DNA of 64,000 bases from Ignavibacteriota bacterium (GCA_003170475.1 PMZI01000082.1:18697-82696); one strand, 5' to 3'. Shown: positions 8,494 to 18,687, numbered from the stretch's first letter. Numbers and translations: made by a program. Notes: generated by a model not told the origin, from the sequence alone.

Positions 8494-10791
8494 CTACCAA
8501 TTCACTTTGTTCGGATTTTTCTCGACACGCCAATTTGGACTGGTGTGAACATCGCATTGACCGATGGGGTATTTTGAATTGAAGATTTCTGTCGTCTTCT
8601 CGGGGCAGAATTCGCGGGCTTTCTTTTTTGTATCGACGCAGATGGTATCCGTCTCAATTCCATCCGGTTCCTTGAAGTAGTCGAGTTGCAGGCCAATTTC
8701 GGGATCATCGTACGTGTATCGCATGAAGCGTCCGAAAATCGGAGCTGCTGCGCGTCCACCTTGTCCATCAGCACTTCCGAACTTGATCCGGTTGTCGTCA
8801 AAGCCAACCCAAACGCCTGCGGCGAGGTGAGGCGTGAAGCCCTCGAACCATGCATCGCCGTAGTCGTTGGTGGTTCCCGTCTTCCCGGCCGCCGGGAGCG
8901 AGAAAAACGAGCGAACCGACCTGCCTGTGCCACCCTCCTCATTCACGCCGCCTTCCATCAGGTTCGTCATCAGGTACGCCGTTTCCTTGCTCAGCACTTC
9001 CTTCTTCTCGGGAATGTTTTCCTCGATCAGATTTCCATCCTTGTCTTCGATGCGAAGGATGGCAATCGGTTCGACGAGAACGCCTTCGTTTGGATAGACT
9101 CCGTACGCCGACGTGAGCTCAAGAGGAGAGACCTCCGCGGTTCCAAGCGCAATAGACTCATACGGCGGGATTGACGACTTTATCCCCATGCGATGAGCAT
9201 ACTCAACAACCTGTTTTGGCGGGGCAATCTCCATGATGAGGCGAACTGCTATCAGGTTGATGGATCGCTTGAGCGCCTCTCGAAGTGTTACCCACCCGCC
9301 AAATCCCCCGTCGAAATTCTGCGGAGTCCATCGTGTGCCGTCAGGCATCATAACCGTCACCGGTTGATTCTGGAGCATGAAGGTGACAGGCGTTCCATTG
9401 TCAATGGCGACGGTGTAGACAAACGGCTTGAACGCTGAACCGGGCTGGCGGTGGATTTGTGTGACGTGGTTCAGTCCATAGCGGAAGACGTGGCTTCTGC
9501 CTCCCACCATCGATTTGATATGCCCGTTGTGTGGGTCAATCACGACCATCCCCACCTCGATGTTTCGGGCAATTTTCCTCACGGAATCGACAAACATGTT
9601 GTTCGTCCTGAGGGCAGCCACAATGCTGTCCCGGATCGATGGAGTTTTCGCTTTCTTGTAGACATCCAGGTCCCGGATCATTTTGTCGACGTTGCTCTCA
9701 AGGATCTCTGGGTATTTTTTCCAATCCCAGTACTTGTCGAACTTCTCTTGAAAAATCGCCAGGTGTTCGTCGACGGCCCGGTTCGCGTTCCGCTGCATGC
9801 GGCTGTCGAGCGACGTGTAGATGCGCAGGCCGTCGCGATAGAGATTGTAGCCGTACGTCTCGGCTTTCTGCTCCATTTGCTGTCGTACCCATTCCACGAA
9901 GTGAGGGGCAATTCCAACCCGGTAGTCGCCTTCGAAGTTTCGGAAGGAGAGGCTGTCTGCCTTGATATCGTCGACCTGCTTCGCATCGAGTTTTCCGTCA
10001 TGAAGCATCTGATTCAGGACGATGCTCCGGCGACGCAATGCCCGGTCGAAATTCTTGAACGGATTGTAGTAATTTGGGCCCTGCAACATGCCGACGAGCA
10101 ACGTGTACTCGGGAGCCGTCAGATCCGCAGCGGACTTGTTGAAATACTGCTGTGCAGCAGACTCAATGCCATAGGCCTTGCCCCCGAAGAAAGAGACATT
10201 GAGATAGAGTTCAAGGATCTCCCTCTTCGTGAAGTTACGTTCGATCTGAACGGAGGTGAAGAATTCGCGGACTTTCCGGGTAATCTTATCGAACATCGAC
10301 TCTTCGCGGCCTTGTAGCTTGTAGAGGTTGCGTGCGAGCTGCTGTGTGATGGTGCTAGCCCCGGCCAAGCGGAAGGTTAGCAGGTTGATGACCATCTGAC
10401 GGGCGAATCGCGGCAGGTTGACGCCCCAGTGTGTGTAGAAATCCTTGTCTTCGGTGGCTACCAGCGCGTCGATCAAACCCTGAGGGAGCTTCGCCAATTC
10501 GATGCGGGTTCGGTTTTGTTCCGCAAACTGGTCGAGGATGGCGCCATCCTCAGCGTACACTTTCGAAGCGAGTGCAGGTCGGGGGTTCTCAAGTTCTTCG
10601 AGGGAGGGAAGGCCTCGCGCAATGTAGTATCCGTACCACGAGAGGAGAGCAACGAAGAAAACAAAGAGGCCGACGACGAGCTTTCGATTCCGTTTCAAGA
10701 ATCCCTTGCCCCGGCCGAGGAATGAGCGCCGGTACGAAGGATCATTGAAATATCGATCCATTTCTTCGGAACTGTATGTTTTCTTTGTCAT
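8494..10791 (-). CDS. Penicillin-binding protein 1A family (transglycosylase/transpeptidase)
   Basis: GT51 motifs VATEDKDFYTHWG, GASTITQQLARNLY; transpeptidase QPGSAFKPFVY, SINLIAVRL, KTGTTNDYGDAWFEG. Confidence 0.93.
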   Translation of the reverse strand: MTKKTYSSEEMDRYFNDPSYRRSFLGRGKGFLKRNRKLVVGLFVFFVALLSWYGYYIARGLPSLEELENPRPALASKVYAEDGAILDQFAEQNRTRIELAKLPQGLIDALVATEDKDFYTHWGVNLPRFARQMVINLLTFRLAGASTITQQLARNLYKLQGREESMFDKITRKVREFFTSVQIERNFTKREILELYLNVSFFGGKAYGIESAAQQYFNKSAADLTAPEYTLLVGMLQGPNYYNPFKNFDRALRRRSIVLNQMLHDGKLDAKQVDDIKADSLSFRNFEGDYRVGIAPHFVEWVRQQMEQKAETYGYNLYRDGLRIYTSLDSRMQRNANRAVDEHLAIFQEKFDKYWDWKKYPEILESNVDKMIRDLDVYKKAKTPSIRDSIVAALRTNNMFVDSVRKIARNIEVGMVVIDPHNGHIKSMVGGRSHVFRYGLNHVTQIHRQPGSAFKPFVYTVAIDNGTPVTFMLQNQPVTVMMPDGTRWTPQNFDGGFGGWVTLREALKRSINLIAVRLIMEIAPPKQVVEYAHRMGIKSSIPPYESIALGTAEVSPLELTSAYGVYPNEGVLVEPIAILRIEDKDGNLIEENIPEKKEVLSKETAYLMTNLMEGGVNEEGGTGRSVRSFFSLPAAGKTGTTNDYGDAWFEGFTPHLAAGVWVGFDDNRIKFGSADGQGGRAAAPIFGRFMRYTYDDPEIGLQLDYFKEPDGIETDTICVDTKKKAREFCPEKTTEIFNSKYPIGQCDVHTSPNWRVEKNPNKVNW

Positions 10792-10826
10792 GGCCGGTCA
10801 CAGCAGATGATAAGCGCTTCTCGGTC

Positions 10827-11633
10827 TTATGTCCACGACTTCAGCTCGAGCGATATCCCGTCGAACACTGCGTAGGTTCTTTCGCGCACCCAGTCTCCTA
10901 AATTGACGTAGACGCCAGAAGCGATGTTCCGCTTGCAGGGGACATGGTTATGTCCCATCACGACGAAATCATATCCCTCATGAATCTTTGAGCGAGCAAA
11001 CTCTGTCATGTCGTCGCCTTCATACTCACGTTTCGATGTGTATTGGCGACTTTTGTGCGACGACCAACGAGCGATACGGGCCGCCAAATCCGGATGAACC
11101 AGTGAAAAGAGAAAGATGTTCGTCCGGTTGCGAAGCACACGTTTCAGCATTCTGTACCCGGTATCGTTCTTCAGCAGGCCGTCTCCGTGATGGATGTAGA
11201 ACTTCTTCCCGCCGATCACGCGCTCAATCGGGTCATGCTCAATCATCATTCCCAGCTCCTCGGCGAAGTACCCCCGAAGCCAGAAATCATGGTTTCCCGC
11301 CAAATAGATCAGCTTGACGCCCGACTCTGAGAGTTCTGCCAGCTTTGCAAACAGGCGAAAGTACCCCTTCGGGACGACGAACCGGTATTCAAACCAATAG
11401 TCGAACAGGTCACCGACAATAAAGAGCTGCTCGCCGTCGCTGCGAACCATTTCAAGGAACCGCACGAGAGCCTGTTCTTTCTGGCGGTCCTCCTCCTTTG
11501 TTCCGACTCCAAGATGGGCGTCTGAGAAGAAGTAAGTTTTTCGCTTAGGTATGTTCAGAGAAGCTCCCGATCGGGGCGGAACAGTCGACGCGTCAAATTC
11601 ATTATGCAGAAACGATGTCGCATGGACGAACAA
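10827..11633 (-). CDS. lpxH: UDP-2,3-diacylglucosamine pyrophosphatase LpxH-like metallophosphoesterase
   Basis: FFSDAHLG, VGDLFDYWFE, LAGNHDFW, IHHGDG, MGHNHVP metallophosphoesterase motifs. Confidence 0.75.
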   Translation of the reverse strand: MFVHATSFLHNEFDASTVPPRSGASLNIPKRKTYFFSDAHLGVGTKEEDRQKEQALVRFLEMVRSDGEQLFIVGDLFDYWFEYRFVVPKGYFRLFAKLAELSESGVKLIYLAGNHDFWLRGYFAEELGMMIEHDPIERVIGGKKFYIHHGDGLLKNDTGYRMLKRVLRNRTNIFLFSLVHPDLAARIARWSSHKSRQYTSKREYEGDDMTEFARSKIHEGYDFVVMGHNHVPCKRNIASGVYVNLGDWVRERTYAVFDGISLELKSWT

Positions 11634-11734
11634 TTCGTCCGTAACACATCGTACATAGCGAAAAAAGGTGCGAAAATCAAGGTAAGCTCAGGGGGAGGGC
11701 GGGGATGGCATGAAAAAAGGTGGACGGTTGTCTA

Positions 11735-13204
11735 TCAACTTGCGCTGGGAGAGACGGGGAGTGTGACGGTAAACGTGCTTCCTTTTTTCTCGCGGCTCGA
11801 AACCTGAATGGTGCCATGATGAGCTTCAGCAATCCACTTGGCGATTGCCAGACCGAGTCCGCTGCCGGTGCCGTCCGATTTCACCCGGTAGAAACGATCG
11901 AACACCTTCTCGACATCTTTCTTTGGTATTCCGATACCCGTATCGCTGATGCTGACGATCGCCTGATCGTTTTCCCGCGTCAGTGAGAAGGAGACCGTGC
12001 CGCGTTGCGGGGTATATTTGATTGCGTTCTCGATCAAGTTGAGGAAGAGCTGTCTCAATCGCCCTGCGTCACCGCGAATGATGACGGGATCCATCCGGAG
12101 GATTTCTACCGTGATTTTCTTTTTTGAGGCGAGGACGCGGGCATCTTCAGTTAAGCCGAGCACCATTTCATCAAGAACGATATTGCTCAACTGGAACGCC
12201 AGGCGGCCGGATTCGGTCTTGATGAGAATCATCAGGCTCTCTACGATGGAGGAAAGCCGTACGAGCTCGTCATGCACACTGGTGAGAAGTTCACGTGTCG
12301 GAGTGGGGAGACGTCTCCTGCGGAGCGCGACCTCGATTTCTCCACGCATGATTGTTAGTGGGGTGCGAAGCTCATGTGACGCGTCGGCGGAGAACTGCTG
12401 TATTTGAACAAATGATTCCTGCAGCCGTCCGATCATGTCGTTGAAGGTGGCAGTCAATCGTCCCAGCTCGTCATCCACTGCCTGAGCTGGCAGCCGCTGG
12501 TTCAAGTTCTTCGCACTGATTTCGCGGGCAGTCTTCGTAATCGTATCCACAGGTTTTAACGATCGGTGCGCAAGGAACCAGCCTCCGATCACGGAAATGA
12601 GGAGAGCGATTGGTGCAAGGATGCGAAAAATCATGAAGATTCCGTCGAGGACCTCATTTAGTTCTTCCATCGGATATGCCACGAGGATCTTCACGTAATC
12701 GTTTTGAGTTGAGGCAATGCGCAACTCATGCCCCTCGTCGTTGTAGATCGTCACGACTTTGATCCATCCGTAGGGAATGTCTGTGAACCGGAGGGACTGT
12801 TTGCCGAGGCTTGGTGAACGGTACAACAGGTCTCCATTCCGGTCGAGAATCTGGATGTACTGCCGGCGAGGACTCAGGATGGTATGCTGGTAGATCTGGT
12901 TCCAGATTTCATCGACTGCGGCGGAGTCAGTCGAAATCTGTTCCGTTTCTATGGGTGCTGCGGCCGATTTCTTGAGCTGCTGGAGTTCGAGCAGTGCGGA
13001 TCGTTTCAAGCGAACCTTTTTGGCTTTCGGCTCGATGAATTCATTAACCCATGTCACTTCGCTGTGGAGCGAGCGGTCGAGATTGTCGGAAAGAGTTGAT
13101 CTGGTGAAGAAATAGGAAATGCCGCCGAAACTGAGAAGCATGATGCCGAGGAGTGCTGTGTACCACAGCGTCAACTTTGTACGAATAGAATGGAACAGCT
13201 TCAT
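11735..13204 (-). CDS. Sensor histidine kinase (HAMP, HisKA, HATPase_c)
   Basis: SADASHELRTPLTIMRGEIEVAL H-box, NLIENAIKYTP N-box, DTGIGIP, GSGLGLAIAKWI. Confidence 0.93.
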   Translation of the reverse strand: MKLFHSIRTKLTLWYTALLGIMLLSFGGISYFFTRSTLSDNLDRSLHSEVTWVNEFIEPKAKKVRLKRSALLELQQLKKSAAAPIETEQISTDSAAVDEIWNQIYQHTILSPRRQYIQILDRNGDLLYRSPSLGKQSLRFTDIPYGWIKVVTIYNDEGHELRIASTQNDYVKILVAYPMEELNEVLDGIFMIFRILAPIALLISVIGGWFLAHRSLKPVDTITKTAREISAKNLNQRLPAQAVDDELGRLTATFNDMIGRLQESFVQIQQFSADASHELRTPLTIMRGEIEVALRRRRLPTPTRELLTSVHDELVRLSSIVESLMILIKTESGRLAFQLSNIVLDEMVLGLTEDARVLASKKKITVEILRMDPVIIRGDAGRLRQLFLNLIENAIKYTPQRGTVSFSLTRENDQAIVSISDTGIGIPKKDVEKVFDRFYRVKSDGTGSGLGLAIAKWIAEAHHGTIQVSSREKKGSTFTVTLPVSPSAS

Positions 13205-13893
13205 TTGGCAGAACCTCTGGCGGGTTCTTTGTCCGAAATGTAATAGCCTTTTCCTCGTTCCGTGTGGAGGAGCTTGACGTCGAATCCCTGGTCGATCTTC
13301 TTGCGCAGATGATTGATGTAGACGTCGATGATGTTCGTTCCCGGATCGAAGCTGAAACCCCAGACTTCTTTTGCCAACTGCTGGCGTGAAACGAGTTTGT
13401 GGGGATTGCGCATGAGGTATTCCAGCAATGAGTATTCACGCGCCGTCAGGTCGATCGAGGAGCCTGCCCGGGTTGCTTTGCGAGAAATCGTGTTCAGCTG
13501 CAGGTCGGCAAGGCGGATCGTTGTCAGGCTCTGGCGTTCGCGGCGAATGAGCGAGCGGATTCTTGCCAGCAGTTCGTTGAACGCGAACGGTTTGGTGAGG
13601 TAATCATCTGCCCCATGATCAAGCCCTTGGACGATGTCTTCCGTAGCGGTCCTCGCTGTCAGCATGAGAATCGGCGTACGGATCCCTTCTGTCCGCAGCG
13701 AGTGAAGAACATCGAATCCGTTTTTCTTCGGCAGAAGCACGTCGAGCAGAATGAGATTAAAGTCGCCTTCGCGCGCCTTTTTCTCGCCGAGTTTGCCGTC
13801 ATCGGCGATCTCGACTTCGTATCCTTCAGCCGTCAGCCCTTCTTTAATGAATCGGGCGACCTTGGCTTCATCTTCGACGAGGAGTATGCGCAT
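13201..13893 (-). CDS. OmpR/PhoB-type response regulator
   Basis: MRILLVEDEAKVARFIKEGL...LLDVLLPKKNGF...LTARTATEDIVQGLDHGADDYLTKPF...winged helix; 4-nt overlap with the kinase. Confidence 0.94.
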   Translation of the reverse strand: MRILLVEDEAKVARFIKEGLTAEGYEVEIADDGKLGEKKAREGDFNLILLDVLLPKKNGFDVLHSLRTEGIRTPILMLTARTATEDIVQGLDHGADDYLTKPFAFNELLARIRSLIRRERQSLTTIRLADLQLNTISRKATRAGSSIDLTAREYSLLEYLMRNPHKLVSRQQLAKEVWGFSFDPGTNIIDVYINHLRKKIDQGFDVKLLHTERGKGYYISDKEPARGSAK

Positions 13894-14174
13894 GGAAAAT
13901 TGAGTGCCTGGTAGTTACGCGTTCTGGAGGGAGAGGAGACACGCAACCGGGTTAGAGAAACCATTGAAAAGGTAGTTTTTATTCCGAACACTATCAAATC
14001 TCTTTCCGCATTCCCGTTCTCCATGCATCCCGCTCCAGAACGGGGTTCCCGATTTGAAACTCGGCCTTTTTTCAGTATATTTTGAGGCAATTATCTGACC
14101 TCTGAAAAATATCTTTTGTGAGATGGGGCACAGTGATGCTCGCCGAGCCCTCCTCAAATGCCGAGAAACCCTCA

Positions 14175-15029
14175 ATGAAGAAACTTCCTCTCCTTCTTGC
14201 AGCATTGATGCTCCAGGGTTGTATACAGACGATGGCCATCCGGACCATGGGTGGCATCATGGATTTTGGACTCGAGACTTTTAACGAGGAAAGTGATCTG
14301 AAGCTCGCAGAAAGCGCCCTCGGTTCCAATCTCAAGCTCGTTGAAGCGCTGATCAAAGGGGATCCCGAGAATAAGAAGCTTCTCGTGATGGCCTCTCAGG
14401 GATTTAACGCATTCTCTCTGGCGTTTGCCGAGGACGACAGTGTCGAACGGGCGCGCGTTTTCTATTTGCGCGCACGCAACTATGGCATGAGGGTCCTGAT
14501 GCAGAACGCGGCATTCAGGGATGCGCTGGACAAGGACGTCGCCACGTTTCAGTTCGCATTGATGACATTCTCTAAAGATGACGTGCCGGCGTTATTCTGG
14601 ACGGCGTTTGGATGGGGAAGCTATATCAATATTACCCGCTCCGATATCAGTGCACTTGCGGATCTGCCAAAGGTGTTGGCAATGATGGAGTGTGTTCGTC
14701 AACTTGACTCGACGTATTACTACGGCGGTCCGTACCTTTTCCTTGGAAGCATCGAAGGGAGCATGCCAAAGGCGATGGGAGGAAAGCCGGAACGGGCAAA
14801 GGAGTATTTCGACCGCGCACTCGACTTGACCGGTGGGAAGTTCCTCTTGACGTACGTGTATTACGCGAAGACCTACGCGGTCCAGATTCAGGATCAGGGA
14901 TTGTTTGAAACGCTGCTCAAGAAGGTCGACGATGCCTCGGCCGATATCTTGCCGGAGGCCCGTCTGTCGAACGCCATTGCCAAGAAAAAGGCGAACCTGC
15001 TCCGCGAACACATGAACGAACTCTTTTAG
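14175..15029 (+). CDS. TRAP transporter TatT component family protein (lipoprotein)
   Basis: MKKLPLLLAALMLQGCIQ lipobox; TPR-like helical protein; adjacent to DctPQM genes. Confidence 0.72.
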   Translation: MKKLPLLLAALMLQGCIQTMAIRTMGGIMDFGLETFNEESDLKLAESALGSNLKLVEALIKGDPENKKLLVMASQGFNAFSLAFAEDDSVERARVFYLRARNYGMRVLMQNAAFRDALDKDVATFQFALMTFSKDDVPALFWTAFGWGSYINITRSDISALADLPKVLAMMECVRQLDSTYYYGGPYLFLGSIEGSMPKAMGGKPERAKEYFDRALDLTGGKFLLTYVYYAKTYAVQIQDQGLFETLLKKVDDASADILPEARLSNAIAKKKANLLREHMNELF

Positions 15030-15076
15030 AACTAAATACGAAAGCCTACGAGTTGCCACAACCGCACAAAGAAGAT

Positions 15077-15216
15077 GTCGTCCCGAAAATCTTTTGTTCG
15101 GGACCTCGTTTTCAGACCCCGAGCATCCTTCCCCGCCCGACCGCCTGCGGTCAGGCGGGCGGGGACTCAGAGGGCTGAACAACGCCCCCTTCGCTCAGGA
15201 TCATCTCGGGGTGACA
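15077..15216 (+). repeat. Dispersed palindrome-rich intergenic element, copy A
   Basis: Near-identical reverse-complement copy at 61296-61431; contains CCCCGCCCGACCGC..GCGGTCAGGCGGGCGGGG, TCCCGA..TCGGGA and ACCCCGAG..CTCGGGGT inverted repeats. Confidence 0.92.
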
Positions 15217-15264
15217 GGGTTGCTGTCTTGACTTCGTGGCGACACTCACCAATAAGGAGTACCA

Positions 15265-16272
15265 GTGAAACGACTACAGTACGCCGTTGGGTTGCTTTTT
15301 CTTGCCTCCCTCGCTGTCTATGGACAACAGTACACGATCAAGTTCGCGACCATTGCTCCGGAGGGAAGCACATGGATGAACGTCATGAAGGAGTATGATG
15401 CCGCGATTCGCAAAGAGAGCGGCGGGCGCATGGGATTCAAGATTTACTCGGCGGGTGTTCAAGGAGACGAAAAGAGCGTTCTCCGCAAGATCCGCGTAGG
15501 GCAGCTTCACAGTGGTGGTTTCACCGGCTTGGGCATGGGAGAAATTGCACCGAAAGTGCGGATTCTCGACTCGCCATTCCTCGTCCGCAATAACGACGAA
15601 GTCGACATGCTCTACAAGAACTATAGCAAGGAGTTCGAACAGGCGTTCGAGGAGGGAGGATATGTCCTCTTGGGCTGGGCGGAGGTGGGATTTGTCCACG
15701 TGTTTACCTCCACTCCGATCCGAAAGAAGGAAGATTTAAAGGGGCTCAAAATGTGGACATGGGAGGGAGATCCGATTGCCGAGACTGCATTTCGCACGCT
15801 TGGCATGAATCCAATTCCCCTTTCCCTCCTCGATGTCAATACATCTCTCCAGACCGGATTGATTAATGCGTTTTACACGACCCCGTACGCCGCAATCGCC
15901 CTTCAGTGGTATACAAGAGTAAAATACATGGTCGATGTTCCGCTGGCCGACGCGGCGGGCTCCGTGCTGATTTCGAAAAAATACTACGACCAGCTTCCGA
16001 GTGATCTGCAAGAGATTCTGCTCCGTAATGGACGTCTCTATATCGCAAAACTCACGCAGCTCAGTCGCAAAGACAATGTAGACTCCATCACCGAACTGCA
16101 GAAGAGGGGAATCACGATTTTGACCGCCGATCAAAAAGAGCTGCAGGACTATATCGAGGTGGGAAGCAAGTCGCGTCGTGCCCTTGTCGGCAAACTCTTC
16201 ACCGAGGAGTTCCTGAACCGAGTCGAAAAATCTGTCGCAGATTACCGCATAGCACAGAAGACGGCAAAATGA
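15265..16272 (+). CDS. TRAP transporter substrate-binding protein (DctP family)
   Basis: YTIKFATIAPEGSTWMNVMKEYDAAI...GGRMGFKIYSAGVQGDEKSVLRKIRVGQLHSGGFTGLGMGEIAP. Confidence 0.92.
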   Translation: MKRLQYAVGLLFLASLAVYGQQYTIKFATIAPEGSTWMNVMKEYDAAIRKESGGRMGFKIYSAGVQGDEKSVLRKIRVGQLHSGGFTGLGMGEIAPKVRILDSPFLVRNNDEVDMLYKNYSKEFEQAFEEGGYVLLGWAEVGFVHVFTSTPIRKKEDLKGLKMWTWEGDPIAETAFRTLGMNPIPLSLLDVNTSLQTGLINAFYTTPYAAIALQWYTRVKYMVDVPLADAAGSVLISKKYYDQLPSDLQEILLRNGRLYIAKLTQLSRKDNVDSITELQKRGITILTADQKELQDYIEVGSKSRRALVGKLFTEEFLNRVEKSVADYRIAQKTAK

Positions 16273-16766
16273 ACGTTCTCAAGACTCTTGACAAACTCCT
16301 GACGAGATTTGAGGGGTATGTGCTCATCACGCTCCTGTTCGTCATGGTCGTCATGGCGTTTCTTCAAGTAGTGCTGCGCAATTTGTTCTCGTCCGGCATT
16401 CTCTGGGCGGATGTCTTCCTCCGCCATCTGCTCTTATGGCTCGGATTCCTCGGGGCGGCGATTGCGACGAGCGAGAACCGTCATATCAATATCGACGCGG
16501 TGCGTCGGTTCCTTTCAAAACGCATGCGATCTGCTGTCGAGGTGTTGACTGACTCATTCGCGGCGGTGGTCTGCTTCCTGCTTGCCCGCGCGTCGTGGAC
16601 ATTCGTGCAAGGAGAGATCGCGGATCGGCGCGTTTTGTTTGGAGATATTCCTTCCTGGTATGCCCAGATGATCATCCCTATCGGCTTTGGTCTGTTGGTC
16701 GTGCATTTTGCGATCCGTGCGTTGCTTCACTTGGGGGCTGTCGCAGGAAAGGAGACGGCTGCATGA
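16269..16766 (+). CDS. TRAP transporter small permease (DctQ family)
   Basis: Four-TM protein with LLWLGFLGAAIATSENRHINIDAVRRFLSKR. Confidence 0.92.
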   Translation: MNVLKTLDKLLTRFEGYVLITLLFVMVVMAFLQVVLRNLFSSGILWADVFLRHLLLWLGFLGAAIATSENRHINIDAVRRFLSKRMRSAVEVLTDSFAAVVCFLLARASWTFVQGEIADRRVLFGDIPSWYAQMIIPIGFGLLVVHFAIRALLHLGAVAGKETAA

Positions 16767-18040
16767 GTGTTTGGCTTTTCGTCATCATCCTTCTTCTCTT
16801 TGCCTTCCTTGGCGCTCCACTGTTCACGATTATCGCGGCTATCGGATTGTATGCATTCACGTCTGCCGACATCGACACGTCGGCACTGATCATCGATCTC
16901 TACAAGATTGCAGATACGCCGACGCTCATTGCAATACCGCTTTTCACTTTTGCCGGCTATTTGCTCGCTGAAAGTAAAGCTCCGAAGCGTCTCGTCGATC
17001 TTGCCCAGGCCCTCTTTGGCTGGATGCCGGCCGGACTTGCCATCGTCGCTCTGGTCACCTGTGCGATGTTCACGGCATTCACGGGTGCATCCGGCGTGAC
17101 GATTGTTGCGTTGGGCGGCCTGTTATATCCTATCCTTTTGAAGGAAAAATACCCCGAGCAATTCTCCCTCGGTCTCGTGACAGCTTCGGGCAGCATCGGA
17201 CTTCTCTTCCCTCCCAGTCTTCCGATCATTCTTTACGGATTTGTCGCCAACGTCAGCATTGACAAGCTTTTTGTCGCCGGGTTGATTCCGGGACTCATCC
17301 TCATTGCTTTCCTTTCCATCTACAGCCTTCGTGTGAGCATCAAGGCAAAAGTGCCTAAGATGCCGTTCGAATGGAAGAATGTGACGAGAGCACTGAGGGC
17401 GTCCGCCTGGGAGCTCCCGCTGCCATTCATCGTCATCGGCGGCATTTATGGGGGGGCGTTCACTGCCACGGAAGCAGCGGCGATTACGGCGTTCTATGCG
17501 TTCGTTGTTGAAGTCTTTATCTACAAGGATCTGCATTTCTTTCGTGATCTGCCGCGCGTCATGAAACGCAGCATGATTCTAGTCGGGGCAATCCTGATGA
17601 TTCTTGGATCAGCTCTCGGCCTCATGAATTACCTCATCGATCAGCAGGTCCCGCAACGATTGTTCGAGATTGTTTCGCAGCAGATCAGCAGCAAGATCAC
17701 CTTCCTGCTGATCCTCAATGGTTTTCTCATCATCATCGGAATGATGATGGAGATTTTTTCGGCGATCGTGTCCGTGCCGCTCATTCTCCCGATTGCGCAA
17801 CAATTCGGCATTGATCCCGTTCATCTCGGCATCATCTTCCTGACGAACCTGGAATTGGGTTACCTCATGCCCCCGATGGGGCTGAACCTGTTCTTGTCGA
17901 GTCTGCGATTTGAGAAATCCATATTCCATTTGTCAAAAGCGGTCTTCTGGTTCATCATCATGGAAACCGTTGCATTGCTCGTCATAACCTATGTACCTGA
18001 ATTGAGCCTCTGGCTCCCGCGCGTTCTGGGAACTCAATGA
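16763..18040 (+). CDS. TRAP transporter large permease (DctM family)
   Basis: IPLFTFAGYLLAES..., GASGVTIVALGGLLYPILLKEKYPEQFSLGLVTASGSIGLLFPPSLPIILYG; ATGA overlap with DctQ. Confidence 0.93.
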   Translation: MSVWLFVIILLLFAFLGAPLFTIIAAIGLYAFTSADIDTSALIIDLYKIADTPTLIAIPLFTFAGYLLAESKAPKRLVDLAQALFGWMPAGLAIVALVTCAMFTAFTGASGVTIVALGGLLYPILLKEKYPEQFSLGLVTASGSIGLLFPPSLPIILYGFVANVSIDKLFVAGLIPGLILIAFLSIYSLRVSIKAKVPKMPFEWKNVTRALRASAWELPLPFIVIGGIYGGAFTATEAAAITAFYAFVVEVFIYKDLHFFRDLPRVMKRSMILVGAILMILGSALGLMNYLIDQQVPQRLFEIVSQQISSKITFLLILNGFLIIIGMMMEIFSAIVSVPLILPIAQQFGIDPVHLGIIFLTNLELGYLMPPMGLNLFLSSLRFEKSIFHLSKAVFWFIIMETVALLVITYVPELSLWLPRVLGTQ

Positions 18041-18106
18041 CCTGTGAATTGGTTGAGGAGACTCAGGAATCTTAACACCATGAACTCTCGAAAGGAGTGA
18101 ATTCCC

Positions 18107-18601
18107 ATGTTTACCAAGAAAGTGCAAGATGGATTGAACGATCAGATCAACAAGGAGTTGTTTTCGTCGTACCTGTATCTCGCGATGTCTGCGCATTTTG
18201 AGTCTGTGAATCTGTCGGGCTTTGCCGGGTGGATGAAGGTTCAAAGCCAGGAAGAGACCGAACACGGCATGAAGATGTATCAGTATGTGTTTGAGCGGGG
18301 CGGACGAGTGGTTCTGGAAGCGATCGCCAAACCGGCGGCAGAATATAAAACTCCCCTGGACGTGATGAAGAAGGTGCTGGAGCACGAGAAGAAAGTTACA
18401 GCGTCCATCGAAGCTCTCTATGAACTCGCCCTGAAGGAGAAGGACTACGCCTCCGAGGTGATGCTGCATTGGTTCATCAAAGAACAGGTGGAAGAAGAGA
18501 AGAACGTGAACGACATCATCGAGCTGCTCAAGAGCATCGGTGACAATCCCGCAGGGTTGGCGATGGTGGATCAACGTCTGGGATTCCGCAAAAAAGGCTG
18601 A
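18107..18601 (+). CDS. Ferritin
   Basis: LNDQINKELFSSYLYLAMSAHFESVNLSGFAGWMKVQSQEETEHGMKMYQYV. Confidence 0.95.
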   Translation: MFTKKVQDGLNDQINKELFSSYLYLAMSAHFESVNLSGFAGWMKVQSQEETEHGMKMYQYVFERGGRVVLEAIAKPAAEYKTPLDVMKKVLEHEKKVTASIEALYELALKEKDYASEVMLHWFIKEQVEEEKNVNDIIELLKSIGDNPAGLAMVDQRLGFRKKG

Positions 18602-18627
18602 TCAAAGTCACTCAGGTGGTGAAAATG

Positions 18628-18662
18628 AAAAAGGCCCGATCGAAATCCGATCGGGCCTTTTT
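18628..18662 (+). terminator. Rho-independent terminator
   Basis: AAAAAGGCCCGATCG-AAATC-CGATCGGGCCTTTTT: perfect 10-bp GC-rich stem with U-tract in both orientations; lies between convergent genes. Confidence 0.93.
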
Positions 18663-18687
18663 GCATGCCAGACGAGTACAGGGGAAG

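Noticed and set aside
9451-10317. 288-aa plus-strand ORF
   Set aside because: Lies wholly antisense to the PBP1A-type gene with strong motifs; composition looks like a frame shadow
14013-14044. CCCGTTCT...AGAACGGG inverted repeat
   Set aside because: Only 8-bp arms with a 16-nt spacer upstream of the divergent TCS/TatT genes; no strong functional context
15075-15398. ORF containing RASFPARPPAVRRAGTQRAEQRPLRSGSSRGD (and the similar minus ORF at 61252-61578)
   Set aside because: The shared peptide comes from the dispersed DNA element copies A/B, not from a conserved gene; both orientations give open frames because of GC-rich palindromes
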